Shown: positions 22,897-34,694, numbered from the stretch's first letter. The stretch: 64,000 bases of DNA from Triatoma infestans (GCA_011037195.1 JAAEAF010000214.1:310001-374000), one strand, 5' to 3'. The notes: a model not told the origin generated them from the letters alone. Translations and numbers: made by a program.

Positions 22897-23692
22897 AAAA
22901 ATCTGGTGTGAAACACTCACACAACTTTCTCTTACTCCTGTTCTCCAAAATTATAATTGACAAATGTTATAGTTTGTGTACCAAATAAAAACGAAATTCG
23001 TCGAAAACTGACAAAACTGTTCAGTAAATGCGCACTTTAGGCTATCTAATTTTCTTAGAACTTGGAATTTTGGCCATCTATTTATTTCTAATTAATTTTG
23101 TTTCTATGATAGAATTGTATAATCATTTTAGAGGAAGCTGTAACCCTACCCCTCCCCTAAAAGTGCCCTTAAATGAATTTTTGCAGAGAAATGTTTTAAA
23201 CAAAATATATAGATCATTGCATGTTTAGTTTATATATGAAGTTTCAAGAAAATCGTCGGAGCCATTTTTGAGAAAATCGCGAAAAAGTGAAAAAAAAAAT
23301 CATTTAGTATAGTGTTAAAACAAACGCACTTCCGGTTATCCGATTTTTTTCAAACTCGGAATTTCAACAACATATATAATTGTTATTAATATTATTTATA
23401 TGACAGAATTGTCTAATAAACTCAAATAGCAGTTAGGTGAAAACCTAACCTCACCGCTCCCCCAGAAGTGCCCTTAAATGAATTTTCCCGGAGAAATGTT
23501 TCAAATAAAAGTTGTAGCTCTTTGTATGTGTGGTTGATGTACTAAGTTTAAAAAAAATTGTCGGAGCCATTTTTGAGAAAATTGCAAAAACGTAAAAAAA
23601 AACTAGTAAAGTGGTGATACCTAAACGTAATATCGTTTCAACTTTCTATGGTTTTTCGTTTATGAGCTATGCTGTTCACATACACATACACA

Positions 23693-23727
<35 letters not shown>

Positions 23728-23731
<4 letters not shown>

Positions 23732-24454
23732 GAAATGGCAATGGCAATACTTGAAGAAATTCCTTCCCAAAACAAATCTGCCTGCATACTAACTGACAGC
23801 CAAGTCACCCTCGACTCTTTAAAGAATAAAAACAATAATCTACCACTCATAATGAGAGCTAGAAAGAAATTGTTTCGCCTTACCGAGGAGCTAGGATGGA
23901 CAGTTCATTTCGCTTGGGTGAAGTCTCATCAAGGTCTTGCAGGAAATGAGATGGCTGACCATTTAGCTAAAGAAGCTTCTAAATCTGCTGCCTTACCCTT
24001 CAGCTATGTTAAAATACCCCTGTCATATGTAAAATCACATTACCGAGACAAAAGTGTAGCTGAATGGAATCAACAATGGGCTACCACTACCAAAGATGCA
24101 CTAACCAGGATGTTTTTCACTACGGTAATAGACCGATTGAAGAAACCTTTCATTCAGCTGACCTATAAACTGACACAAGTTCTGAACGGTCACGGAAGAT
24201 ATAAGGCATATTTACACCGTTTCCATGTCACTACAGATCCTTACTGTAGATGCGTCGGCAATCCAGAACAAACAGTGGAGCATCTTCTCTTGCACTGCCC
24301 TTTTCTGGATTCATTGAGGATGAGACTGATAAGAAATATGCTACTTCAAGGCTGCCCATGGCCCCCTGTCCAACTCAGTGACCTTCTTCTCAATAAGAAT
24401 TTTGAAATTTTCTCTGAATATGTTAACTCTATTGACTTTGATTCCCTTATATAA
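23728..24454 (+). pseudogene. LINE ORF2 C-terminal part: RNase H and zinc-knuckle tail
   Basis: An open frame of about 240 LINE residues (the ORF extends upstream only through the CA repeat). The RNase H domain shows ILTDSQ with the catalytic Asp, then WVKSHQG and GNEMADHLAKEA, the usual WxxxHxG...GNExAD signature. The end has CRC...EHLLLHC, a CxC-x9-H-x4-C metal site typical of RNase H LINEs of the I/R1 group. Endonuclease and reverse transcriptase are missing because of 5' truncation, so it cannot move by itself. The frame itself is intact to its stop, which suggests a rather young insertion. Related decayed sequence is at 38880-39866. Confidence 0.85.
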
Positions 24455-24801
24455 TAAATATCACCATGTAAATAATTATAATAATATTAAACACTGTAAT
24501 TGTAAAAATAATGAAAAATGAATGGAAAAATTCATCACTATTACCACAAACCTTTATTTATTTCTTCTTTAATTTAATTTCCATTATTATCTCTCTAATA
24601 TTAATTTTGTCTTATGTCTTATCATTTTACTCCTATATCTTTTGTCTATTATTCTGTAGTATTAACTTAAATTCTAATTTGTCATCTGTTTATAATTTAG
24701 TAATATATATAATATATATCTTGTAAATATTGAATATATTTAATGTTGTGTTTTTCAATGTGTACAATATATGTAATATGATGCATACTGAAAATAAACT
24801 C

Positions 24802-24827
24802 CTCCTCAACAGGGTACTGTTGAGGAG
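24802..24827 (+). other. LINE 3'-terminal hairpin
   Basis: CTCCTCAACAG and CTGTTGAGGAG pair perfectly around GGTA, directly before the poly(A). Its position is that of a reverse-transcriptase recognition stem-loop; function is inferred. Confidence 0.6.
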
Positions 24828-25040
24828 AAAAAAAAAAAAACACAGACCATTTGCTAAAAACCATTTTTTTGAACTCAGGGGACTTCAAAACGGATATTTC
24901 CGGTGAAAACTCGATATCGAAAATTTGGCACGATTACAATACTTCCTCTTACTAGGAGTAAGAGAAAGTAAAAAAATGAATAATACCTATATAAATTGCA
25001 GTAAGGGAGGCCTGTGAGTGTTTCACATGAGATTTTTAGT

Positions 25041-26553
25041 TTATTTATTTATTTATTCTTTGTTTATATTATTCTTTACACAAATAAACATTTTTATAAA
25101 ACTTCTTTCATTCTGCATCACTAAGCTCGCCCATGTTTTACGATATCCCAAAATCGCTGCTACACAGATTTTCTAAATTTATGATCCCCATATATTTGAT
25201 AGCCTCTATTGCTTTCTCTTCATTTCTTTGGAGAATTAAATCAAATTACATTTAAACGTAAGAATTTTTTTTTTTTTATAATTAATCCCTCAGGCAGTAA
25301 CAGTACGCTCTACGTGGAAAGAGGTATTTAAAGAGTGGATTAAAAGCTTAATTCTAAAAGAGTTTTTGCTCCTATTCAATTTTGGCCATAAGTATATATT
25401 TAAAGTGGTAAAATTCGCATTGAGACACCTCGGTGAATTACCTAGTGTTAATGTTTATCACTGATATATTTATATACAAATATTTTTCGGTACTATATGC
25501 AGCCTATTTTATGTTGATATACAATATATTTTAACAAACAATTCTTGCCTTATTCCAGAATTTCCAACTTTTTAACCAATTGCATGCGCCAACTCAAACA
25601 ATCGCTTATAAGTGTAATGTAATGGTGTGATGTGTATTTGTGGTAGCGAGAGCGATGTAGTAAAAGGGCTTATAAGTATATATGTTGGGAAAGTGAAGTA
25701 TTAGAAAATAATCAAGAAAGCACCACTATTTTTAAAATAAATATATTATCTCTAAGTAAATTCAAGTACTTTACAATATCATAACTATAAATCAGATGTA
25801 TATCTAGAATAAATGCAAGGCTCTTATGTTTTAACTTATATCTGACACTGTTTTGATGAGAGCGATTCCTAAAGTGTTCTGGCTTTGGAAGCAGAATGCA
25901 GACTTCGTTGTTTGAAAGCAGAAGTCAGACTATATTCTTTGAAAGCTGAAGGCAGGCTCTTTTAAGGAATCTCTCTCTCTAGCAGGGGGAATTTTCTTTT
26001 ACAAAAGAATTAACCCAACGCGATTTTTGTGCCTTTGTTTTCCCAATAGCAATGACCTAGATTTAATATACCTGACTATAAAATACATTCTTTTTGAAGG
26101 TAAATTCACAGTACTAAGATAATTATAAAATATTAACAAAATACTATTTTGGATACTATAAAATATACTAAACTCTAAACTATTTATTTTCATTGCTTCT
26201 TTCACTACATAAGAAATATAACTTTATTATCTATTTGATAGAGAATCTTTATATTCACCATCAAATATGGATTTTTAATTGAGTTAAAATTATATTAGTT
26301 GAAGATATCTGCATTAGAGTAATTAATCCTTAACTAAATCACTTAAATATAATCTCCTTGATTCCATCGGGTTATCACAGTTTAAATTTATTAAACTGCT
26401 TGTTTTTTATGTTTTTTTTTTTTTAAGTGTACTTGAAGGTAATAAAATGTAAAAATAATATTACAATTTTTTTTTTATTATTTATTTATAAAACAAAACA
26501 TGAAACATAATAATAAATAATTTCTTAAAAAACTGGGTATAATAAAAAAAAGA
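25041..26553. other. Unassigned AT-rich DNA
   Basis: No ORF, RNA gene or family recognised. ORF-like stretches are short and compositionally AT-driven. Confidence 0.45.
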
Positions 26554-26554
26554 A

Positions 26555-27280
26555 ATCTGGTGTGAAACAGTCACACAACTTCCTCTTACTCCAGTTTTCA
26601 AAATTGTAATTGACAAACTTTATAGTCAGTATACAAAATTTAATGAAATTCGTCGATGTTTTGATAGAAAAAAAATCACAAACCTGAAAAAACTTCAGTA
26701 AAAACACACTTCCGGTTTACTAATTTTCTTGAAACTCGGAATTTCAATAACATATTTAATACTAATTAATATAATTTAGATGATAGAATTGTGTTAATTA
26801 ACTGAACTAGCACATTAAAGGAAACCGTAACCCCACCCTTTCCCCCAAAAGTACTCTTAAATAAATTTCCCCGAAGAAATGTATTAAATAAAAGTTGTAG
26901 CTCATTGTATGCGTAGTTGATATAACTAGTTTCAAAAAAAAAATCGCGGGAGCCATTTTTTAAGCAAATCACAAAAAAGTAAAAAAACTATTCAGTAAAG
27001 TGGTACTTCCGGTTGAGGAATTTTGACCAGATATCCTAATGTTGGTTCCCATGGTGACACCTAAACGGAATACCAAGATTGAACTTTCTACGATTTTTCG
27101 TTTTTGAGCTACGCTGTTATACATACATACATATACACACACACACACGCACACAGACCATATTCTAAAAAAACACTTTTTTGGACTCAGGAAATCTCAA
27201 AACTGATATTTCCGGTGAAAACTCTATATTGAAAATTTGACACGATTACAATACTCCTCTTACAAGGAAAAAGAGAAAAT
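26555..27280 (-). mobile_element. Helentron-like element, copy H8
   Basis: Starts ATCTGGTGTGAAACAGTCAC then ACTTCCTCTTACTCC, has about two units, a (CA)n tract near 27133-27152, GGACTCAGGAAATCTC and ends TACAAGGAAAAAGAGAAAA. Shorter than H1 and H5, so one unit is partly deleted. Confidence 0.7.
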
Positions 27281-27439
27281 ATTTTCAGATTTGTGTATCA
27301 AGAAATGGGTAAAGAAATGTTATTTACCTAGCTTAATAAACAATTTGCCTATTCGGGAAATATGAAGTGGAAATGTAGTCTACGAAAATATTATAAAGAC
27401 GCTAGAACCAACCGTATATTTTACACTAGGGATAAAAAA

Positions 27440-27725
27440 ACAAAATCACTCCCCCTTCCCCGAGAAATCTCTTTCATGAATTTTTCTAGAAAAAATGTTA
27501 AAAAAAATTGCTAAATCTTTTTCCATAAAGTGGTATTTCCCTAGGGACTGATTTTTACCCAAAATATCTAATTGCCGCCTCTTTTGGAAGCAAACAAAAC
27601 AAAATATTAAGTTTCTGCTTTCTACTGTTTTCCGTTTTTTGAGTTATATAGACCAAAATTAAATATTACATACATAAACATACACGTAACACTCGCACAG
27701 ACGAATTCCTAAAAACTACTTTAGG
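27440..27725 (-). repeat. Diverged Helentron-like fragment, copy H9
   Basis: Shares the C-rich CCCCTTCCCC block, TAAAGTGGTATTTCC, TTCTACTGTTTTCCG and a CCTAAAAACTACTTTAGG end-like block with the family, at low similarity. It is cut off by the LTR-like unit that follows. Confidence 0.45.
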
Positions 27726-27729
27726 AAGC

Positions 27730-28025
27730 TTTAGAGGCTCTCTCTGCTGGATGCCATTATATCAAGAAGAGAGGCTCTTTCTGGTTAACAGAGACTACTC
27801 TCTGACTTAGGCACGCTAGAGTGGGAGAACCTATCTAGAGAATCTATCAGATTCAATCATACATCGCATCGTGTCATATCTCTACTCCCATCTTTTATTC
27901 TATCAGTGTCATTATAAAGTCCAGTGCAGTTTGTGTAAACTTATAGCTACATTATGGCAGTGCCTTCATATCTCGTTTATTCAATCAAACCCAATTTCAC
28001 TCCTCAACAACTCCATCATACGGAC
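27730..28025 (+). repeat. LTR-like unit, family B
   Basis: Ordered blocks GCTAGAGTGGGAGAACCTAT, CAGATTCAATCATACATCGC, ATCTCTACTCCCA, AAGTCCAGTGCAGTTTGTG, TCTTCATATCTCG-like and CTCCTCAACAACTCCATCATA, the same as at 60659-60967 and, inverted, 51225-51522. Start boundary approximate. Confidence 0.6.
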
Positions 28026-28955
28026 TTAGAGTACCTCAAAAAAGTATTAAAAAAGTTTACAGTTTTATATATATTGAAAAATATATATTAATCGAACTCC
28101 AAACAGCGATATATTTCCCATAATAAATCAATCGAATACAATAATAATAAAGGGGGAAGTTAGAATGTAATAGAGAGGAATCAGTCCACCATCCGTTGTT
28201 GAGCGCTTGAATAGTTCAATCATTGTTCACCCCATATCGTGTAATGTTACATCTGTCATCAGGAAATTGTTGTGATCCTTTTATGGTAGTGAGCAATAAA
28301 GTTTAGTATTGTTAACTGCAATATTTTTTTTTTTTAATTAATTTCTTTTCTATTATTATTGCACACAAAAATGTAATAATCATTACTATAAAAATCTAGC
28401 TGGCTGCTACCAAATAATTTACCTGTATTGCTTAACAACACTTGGCGCGAACGCGCATAAAATGAACTGTAGAAACGACGGAAAATTACCTTAGAACTGA
28501 AGATGTGGAAAAACCTCTCGCAATGTTACTATTCAGCCGTTTCTATAACAACCGAATGTTAAGAAATGACACTCAGTCATATCTATTATCGCTGTATACC
28601 ACATTCAGAATGATACGCCAGTTCTCTCAAATCCCCGTATTGCAATGAAAGTTTCTGTTAATGAGGAGAATCAATAATTTTGGGATAAAACTGACTTTTA
28701 AGCAGTTCAGTTTGGCTGTTGGCAACAAGCACGATGCCAAAAAAAAAAAAAAGAAAAGTAGTTCAGCGGAATTTGTAGAAAAAAAAATGTAATGTAATGA
28801 TTTATTTCATAAAATTATATACAGAATTGTATACATTATTTATAAAATATAGAGAGCAGTTAGTAAAATAGCTTTATTCTCCACTAAATGGCAACAGAAT
28901 TTAACTGGTTATATTATTGAGGGAAAAAATTTACAAAAAACTCTTCTACCCTATA
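28026..28955. other. Unassigned DNA
   Basis: No gene or recognised family. Mixed composition, with a poly(A)-rich stretch at 28739-28755. Confidence 0.4.
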
Positions 28956-29454
28956 AGCATGTAATGTCATATCAATGTCAAGTGGCTCCAGCCACTTTCT
29001 TTGCAAAAGATAACAAGAAGAAAGGATAATTTATAACTAGTGGCCCCAGCCAGTCGCTGTCTTCAAGACAAGAGCCGCGCCAAACAAAACCCTTTTGTCA
29101 AGCAATGTCAAGTGGCTCCAGCCACTTTCTTGTTATCTTGATAGCGGCTGGCTGGGGCCACTAGTTATAAATTATCCTTTCTTCTTGTTATTTTTTGCAG
29201 CCACTTTCCTTGCAATAGATAACAAGAAGAAAGGATAATTAATAATAGTGGCCCCAGCCAGCCGCTGTCTTCAAGACAAGAGCCGCGCCAAAACAAAACC
29301 CTTTTGTCAAGCAATGCCAAGTGGCTCCAGCCACTTTCTTGTTATCTTGATAGCGGCTGGCTGGGGCCACTAGTTATAAATTATCCTTTCTTCTTGTTAT
29401 CTTTTGCAAATAAAGTGGCTGGAGCCACTTGACATTGATATGACATTACAAGCA
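28956..29454. mobile_element. Palindromic element, family E, with AGCA duplication
   Basis: 28960-29450 begins TGTAATGTCATATCAATGTC and ends with the exact reverse complement; AGCA flanks both ends. Inside, a module (AAGTGGCTCCAGCCACTTTC, AAGAAGAAAGGATAATT, GTGGCCCCAGCCAG, then its own inverse) occurs twice in tandem, so the element can fold into nested hairpins. The outer end matches the start of the LTR-like element at 18312, including GACAAGAGCCGCG...CCCTTTT, but the 18312 element's other end is absent here. Confidence 0.7.
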
Positions 29455-29604
29455 CATACTATATACATATTACTATTTAAGTTACAAAAATAGTGTATCT
29501 ACTAATCTTTTATGCTTATTTTGTCTATTGTCATAGTTTCCTATATTTATACAAAGATGATTCCTTCAGAGTTAGTTGTGGTTTCAAAGAACTTTTTACA
29601 TATT

Positions 29605-30312
29605 TTAGTTGGTTTCTATGGTTTCTATTGCAGTTATGGACTGTAAATCTGTTATACGTGTGTATCGAGGTGAGTTTGTGGCAAGTCTTAGGAATTTGTT
29701 TTGTATTCTTTGTAGAGCCTTTATATTGCTATTGCAAGTGATTCTCCAGGATTGGAAAGCGTAAAGTAGCATGGGCCTCACGACCCTCTTGAAAATAAGT
29801 AGCTTATTTTTAGTAGAGAGTTGGGAATCTCTACTAAACAAGGGGAAGAATTTTTTTAATTGCAATTTTACCTTTATTCAGTCTGTCTCTAACATGTTCA
29901 TTAAATGTGAGCTTTTTATCTAACAACACTCACAGATACTTAACATAAGGCGACCAAGAATAGATAAATTTAAAAGTGATTCTCCGTCAATATTGTTGTT
30001 TTTGCAATGCCATGCTACATGTTTAGTATTAAAGTCCCCTATTTACTCTTTTATGTAAACTGAACAATTCATTATTTCTTTCCTATCAAATCTCTTGTTT
30101 GGTGGCTGATAACAGGAAATAATGTACAGAGTGTATTTGTCAAAGTACACTTCTATCCCAATAGCTACTATGTTGTTTAATTCTGAAATGTGTATTTGTG
30201 TGTGCTTTATGTTTGTTTTTATGAGTATCGCAACTCCACCACCATGCCTATTACGATCTTTTCTATAAACTATAATATTAATGATTATTTTTGAAATAGA
30301 GTATATTTTCAA
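29605..30312 (-). pseudogene. LINE ORF2 remnant: endonuclease fused by deletion to RT thumb
   Basis: The N-terminal part encodes AP-endonuclease words: RHGGGVAILIKT, SCYQPPNKRFD and GDFNTKHVAWHC, the latter normally carrying active-site residues. After about 29950 the sequence jumps to PYVKYL, an in-frame TGA, then VLLDKKLTFNEHVRDRL and a VRPMLLYAFQSW...LQRIQNKFLRLA stretch, which is the thumb region beyond the catalytic YADD. The catalytic palm is deleted, so the copy is dead. Related in type to, but clearly different from, the LINE at 42-47 kb. Confidence 0.75.
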
Positions 30313-30689
30313 TTAAAATGCTATAGATTTCAGTTTATTTACAATGTTATTGAATTTTTTTTTATTTTTTATTTTTTTATCTTTTTATATGAAATTTACA
30401 ACTGTGTAACATAATGCACAACAAGTAAATATGTTGAGAAGAAGTATAAATTGGCGTGCAATTAACGTGAATGTTGGTCACCCAGTGGTGGCCAACATTA
30501 ATTCAAGTGATCTCGTGGCCATCGGCGCCTGAGACGATGGCCAGAAGAAAGGTGCTGTACGAGAGGATTCGGGTGCGATCTGAGCTTTTCATGGAACTTG
30601 ATGTAACGGGATTTAGCAAGGTCTGCTACGAATGGAACTTTGAGATCAATATGTAGAGTGAGGTTTGAAACATAGAAAGGAGCGTTAGC

Positions 30690-31980
30690 TATTCGGCGAA
30701 GAATTTATTGAAATTAAAAACTGATTTAATATCTTTGAAAAAAGAACTAAAAGAAAATTCTTCTCCCTTTTCATCTACAGCTGACTGTTTCGAACTCCCA
30801 TGAGAGGATCCCTATGTTGGAGGTGCTTCATTTACCGTTGCAGATATGTTGAGAGGTGGAAACTGTGCTCTATTTAGCTCAAATGCTTCTGTTTTTTTTT
30901 TTATTCTTATTTGTTCCATCATACGAAATTGCCTAGAGTTTTTCTTGTCAATGATAATTTGAAACACTGGACAAGTGTCATTAGACGCTCTATGTTTTCC
31001 GCCGCAGCAGTTCAGACATTTCCTATTTTCTTCATCCTCTTTTGAGTTGTATTGATCTGTTGTATGATTTTTCGCACATAATTCACACTTAGGGGCTTTA
31101 TGACAATTGACAGCAATATGGCCATAACTCTGACATCGAAAACATCTTAGTAAAACTATATTCCTTGGCCTATATTTCTGCCATTGGACTCTACAATAGC
31201 AATTGTTCTTATTTCATATATCACCTTTAGAGAAGTGTCCTTATTGAAAGTTACTGCATACACAAGTAGTGGAATGTTGTGTTCATTTTTTTTCTTAAAC
31301 AATTGTTGAACTTTGTGAACTTCATACCCTTGAGCACTTAAATCTTCTTCAACTTCTTCCGAAGTTATAGCAGATGGAAATATACTATTAGCTTACGTCC
31401 AATTTTATTTTTGGGAGTATAGGTATGATATTTTATACCAGCCTTTGTAATATATTCTTGAAAGAAATCGTAGTCGGTTTTATTCTGTATATATACTAAT
31501 ACACGATCACTTTTCAGCTTAAATTCTATCTTGCCTATTAGTTTTGGTTTAATTATCTCCATTGCTTTTGTATGATTCTTAAAACGGAGAGTACATCACA
31601 AGTGGAGGCATACTAAATTTATTTTTTTGTATAACTATATTTTTATCATTCATAGCTGCCTGCGAATTTGTAGGAGATATATTAAGGTCAAGGTCGTCCT
31701 CTACATTAGACAATATCTGATATTTATTCGTCACATTTAATTCATTTTTAACCGTTCGCGCACTTGTTACCGCTTTATGTTTTCTGGGATTACCCAGGAC
31801 TTAAAAAAAAAAATCGTTTTCCTCATTAATCAAGCTAATACCACTACTTCTCTTGGTATCACTGCGTTTAAGATCAGTGTTGTTAGTAAGTAAGTTCACC
31901 AATGTTATTATTTACAGAAACATTATTATCGTGCAGAACTGTTATGTATTGTGAATAAGTTTTCTGTTCGCTCACTTTTT
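30690..31980 (-). pseudogene. LINE ORF1 remnant with zinc knuckles
   Basis: Nucleic-acid-binding gag-like protein. Minus-strand reading of 31160-30950 shows CQSYGHIAVNC, CELCAKNHTT and CLNCCGGKHRASNDTC, three knuckles in the Jockey ORF1 arrangement. Upstream, 31562-31365 is an open segment of the pre-knuckle RNA-binding domain (KLIGKIEFKLKSDRVLVYI) and 31800-31600 carries a PPLVMYS-like motif. Frame changes and stops separate these blocks. A Phe/Lys-rich C-terminal end lies near 30700. Confidence 0.72.
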
Positions 31981-32020
31981 CTAACTTTAATTGCTTCTTA
32001 TTTATTCTAAATTGCACAAT

Positions 32021-32064
32021 TTTAATGCTCACTCACTATCAAGTTATAGTGAGTGAGCATTAAA
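32021..32064. other. Perfect hairpin, 19-bp stem
   Basis: TTTAATGCTCACTCACTAT at 32021-32039 and its reverse complement at 32046-32064 surround the six-base loop CAAGTT. It sits where the left end of the foldback element should be. Confidence 0.8.
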
Positions 32065-32073
32065 AATGGGATT

Positions 32074-33316
32074 ACCTCTGGCAATACTTCGGGATATGGT
32101 TTTTCACTTTATTTGGAATAAAAAAATTTCTAATAAACCATGGTCCGATTCGTTCGCCTTCAAAAGTTATTCTTCATTTTGTAAAATTTTCAATTGTCCT
32201 ACTTTTTCTCATAAAATTGATTATATCTCAAAAGGTTTTTCACATAAATCATATTCAATTACATCTTTGGAAAGAGCATTAAATTTCATATAAGAAACAA
32301 AAGTTTTATTTTAATTGAATTAATTATAAGGTTTTTCAGAGACTTAAACTTAACTCTACAGCGCTTCGCCTGTTAAAAACCACTTTTCAATAGTATTTTC
32401 TTATAAATTTCTACACAAATCAGAAAAAATATCTACATTTCACCAGCTTTACAACGATAATAATATCATGGGGGTTCTTTCTTGTTTTCTTAAAGAAAAT
32501 CCAAAATAAATGTAAAAAAAAAAAACACAAAATGAAAATTGAGAGCTGTTACAAAAATATCCAAAGATTAATTAATAATCCTGAAATGAACTTTGGAATT
32601 GTAATCTAACGATAAAAATTCGTCTAATCTTAATAAACAGAAACATTTATTCGTGATTTAACTGGTGATACATTCAAAATGTCAGAGTTCTTTGTCACAG
32701 AATAGCGAGATATGGTTTTTATTTGTGGGTTTTGTAACGGCAGCGCGAAAGTTGCAGCTGAGTATGCTAGCCGGTGGCCTAACAGGAAACCATGTAAGCA
32801 GCGTATTAAAGACTAGGGGAAACCGGTTCTGTGAGAAGAAACTACCGAGGAAACTACTTTCATTTAAGAAAACAAGAAAGAAACCCCGCGATATTATTAT
32901 CGTTGGAAAGCTGGTGAAATGTAGATATTTTTTCTGTAACCGGACCGTACGCTAGCCTTAAAGAAATTTATAAGAAAATACTATTGAAAAGTGGTTTTTA
33001 ACAGTCGAAGCCCTTTGAGTTGAGTTTAATGTCTCTGAAAAACCTTATAATTAATTCAATTAAAATAAAACTTCTGTTTCTTATAGGAAATTTAATGCTC
33101 TTTCCAAAGATGTAATTGAATATGATTTATGTGAAAAACCTTTTGAGATATAATCAATTTTATGAGAAAAAGTAGGACAATTGAAAATTTTACAAAATGA
33201 AGAATAACTTTTGAAGGCGACGAATCGGACCATGGTTTATTAGAAATTTTTTGTTCCAAATAAAGTGAATAACCATGTCCCAAAGTATTTGCCAGAGGTT
33301 GCTGTTACACCCTGTA
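32074..33316. mobile_element. Foldback element with arms of about 425 bases
   Basis: 32074-32496 is the reverse complement of about 32870-33298, with small differences. The right end reads on to GTTACACCCTG then TA, a Tc1/mariner-like terminus; the matching left end is lost and replaced at the 32021-32064 hairpin. The centre (32497-32869) is not similar to known transposase. ORFs on both arms are mirror images and not evidence of a gene. Confidence 0.7.
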
Positions 33317-34484
33317 TAACTAATTTACAGGTAAATTAATTGTATATATGTGTAAAATAATAATAACTCTATTTAGATGTGTCCAATTTCATTAAATATT
33401 ATTAGATAAACCTAATTTCTTTCAATAAATTTAAAATTAATTTAAAAAGAAAAAGCTTACATTTTCTTGAACATTTAAATCTACTTTAACTTCTTCCGAA
33501 GTTATAGCAGATGGCAAATATACAAGGAAAATTAAAGTTTTACTAATTACACGGCACTTTTACATCATATTTATTACGTAAGCAAAATTATTATTTGTCA
33601 ATCCATTTTATACGTAATTCTCACAAATAGCTTAGAAAAACATTGAGCGGAATTTGTGGCGTTGAATTTCAAACGTTTTATAGGGTGGTACATTATTGTC
33701 GGCGCTTGCTTCTGGGCTTGAATGTGATCATTTTAAAATCTGCCTAGGTAGATACTTGTCCCATACCATCTCTGTATTTATATTAGAATAAATGACTAAA
33801 CTTTGAAGATTAACCAAAAAAAATTAACACTTACATGTAAAATTGTATTAACAGCAGTCGTATTAAAGTCGCATAAATGCTTGACACCAGATTTTTTTTT
33901 TTTTTTTATAATAATTTCACAATTTTATTTGTGGAATGTTGTATTATATATTGTTATGTTTTGTTTCTAGAATTGAGATATGCAAATATACAAAGACATA
34001 TATTAAAATAGTGGCAAATAAGAAAGTCCATATGAAATATTTTTAGTTCGGCGTCTGTATGTGAATATATTTAAAATAATAGGGAACTTCCTTAAAAACG
34101 GTCCAAAACACAAATAAAGCCTGTGTTTGGCTCCTTATTGGACTCACATATGTGTTCACTTCCTGTGCAGCTATGTCTGTTTGTAGCTCAGGATACTAGG
34201 GGGTGAGAGCAACGCTATCACCAATGGTGCATTGCATCACATTGTATTTAGTAACACACACGCTCATAGTGCCTCCACCGCTCCAACGCTCGCCCAAACA
34301 CTTCCACACAGCATGTCTGCCCATTTTTTTTATTTCTCATCACACAATTTTTTTTTTTTTTTCAGCAGAAAAACGGTTTTCATTAATTTCGTATTGTTTA
34401 AACTCGTTAGCTATCTTTCACGTAATTTCTTTGGATTATTACATAAGTATTAGTTAGTTATTATATTATAATCATTATTTAATT
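33317..34484. other. Unassigned DNA with one repeat end
   Basis: 33878-33905 has the TTGACACCAGATTTTTT end of the Helentron-like family. The TCTTCCGAAGTTATAGCAGATGG stretch near 33494 repeats 31355-31378, the LINE ORF1 region, so a LINE scrap of about 40 bases is likely. Nothing else found. Confidence 0.45.
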
Positions 34485-34647
34485 TATGGCGTTTCTATAC
34501 CTATGGTCATTGGCACCCGGAACCTTTTCAGGCCATTGTCACTTATGGGCAGTGTTGTCTCGTTACAGACAAATCTGTAGCTGTCATTGCTGAACTTGAA
34601 TCCAAGATCACCGCAATGCTAGTCCAATGAACTAATAACTTCTCTGA
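34485..34647 (-). repeat. tRNA-derived SINE, family S1
   Basis: On the minus strand: TTAGTTCATTGGACTAGCAT (decayed A box region), GATCTTGGATTCAAG (B box region), AACGAGACAACACTGCCC and GTGCCAATGACCATA, the same blocks as 22667-22896. The 5' end is weak. Confidence 0.6.
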
Positions 34648-34694
34648 TTATTATTAATATTAATAGTTATTATCTTGTTTAAGGTTTACACTAG

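Larger units (their letters stand above)
23728..24840 (+). mobile_element. 5'-truncated RNase H-bearing LINE, inserted in the (CA)n of H7
   Basis: The coding end of ORF2, a 3' UTR, an 11-bp hairpin at 24802-24827 and a poly(A) of about 13. CACAG is present on both sides (23723-23727, 24841-24845), which with the A tail shows target-primed insertion. The host repeat continues on each side. Confidence 0.85.
22901..24975 (-). mobile_element. Helentron-like element, copy H7, split by a LINE
   Basis: Opens with ATCTGGTGTGAAACACTCAC and ACTTTCTCTTACTCC, runs through two 300-base units to the (CA)n tract at 23690-23727, is interrupted by the LINE at 23728-24840, and resumes CACAGACCATTTGC to the closing TAGGAGTAAGAGAAAG. 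A 3'-end scrap of another copy lies at 25003-25040. Confidence 0.72.
29600..31980 (-). mobile_element. Jockey-type LINE remnants, internally deleted
   Basis: On the minus strand the order is ORF1 (31980-30690), a 370-base unexplained gap, endonuclease (30312-29950), then directly the reverse-transcriptase thumb and tail (29950-29605). The reverse-transcriptase core is missing. A short hairpin, AATGTTGG...CCAACATT, sits in the gap near 30473-30502. Confidence 0.7.

Noticed and set aside
28960..29450. CRISPR-like array because of repeated blocks
   Set aside because: Repeats are long, inverted and few, within a eukaryotic transposable element.
32066..33283. ORFs on both arms and in the centre (32665-32955) of the foldback element
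   Set aside because: The arm ORFs are mirror copies of the same inverted DNA and the central one shows no known motif.
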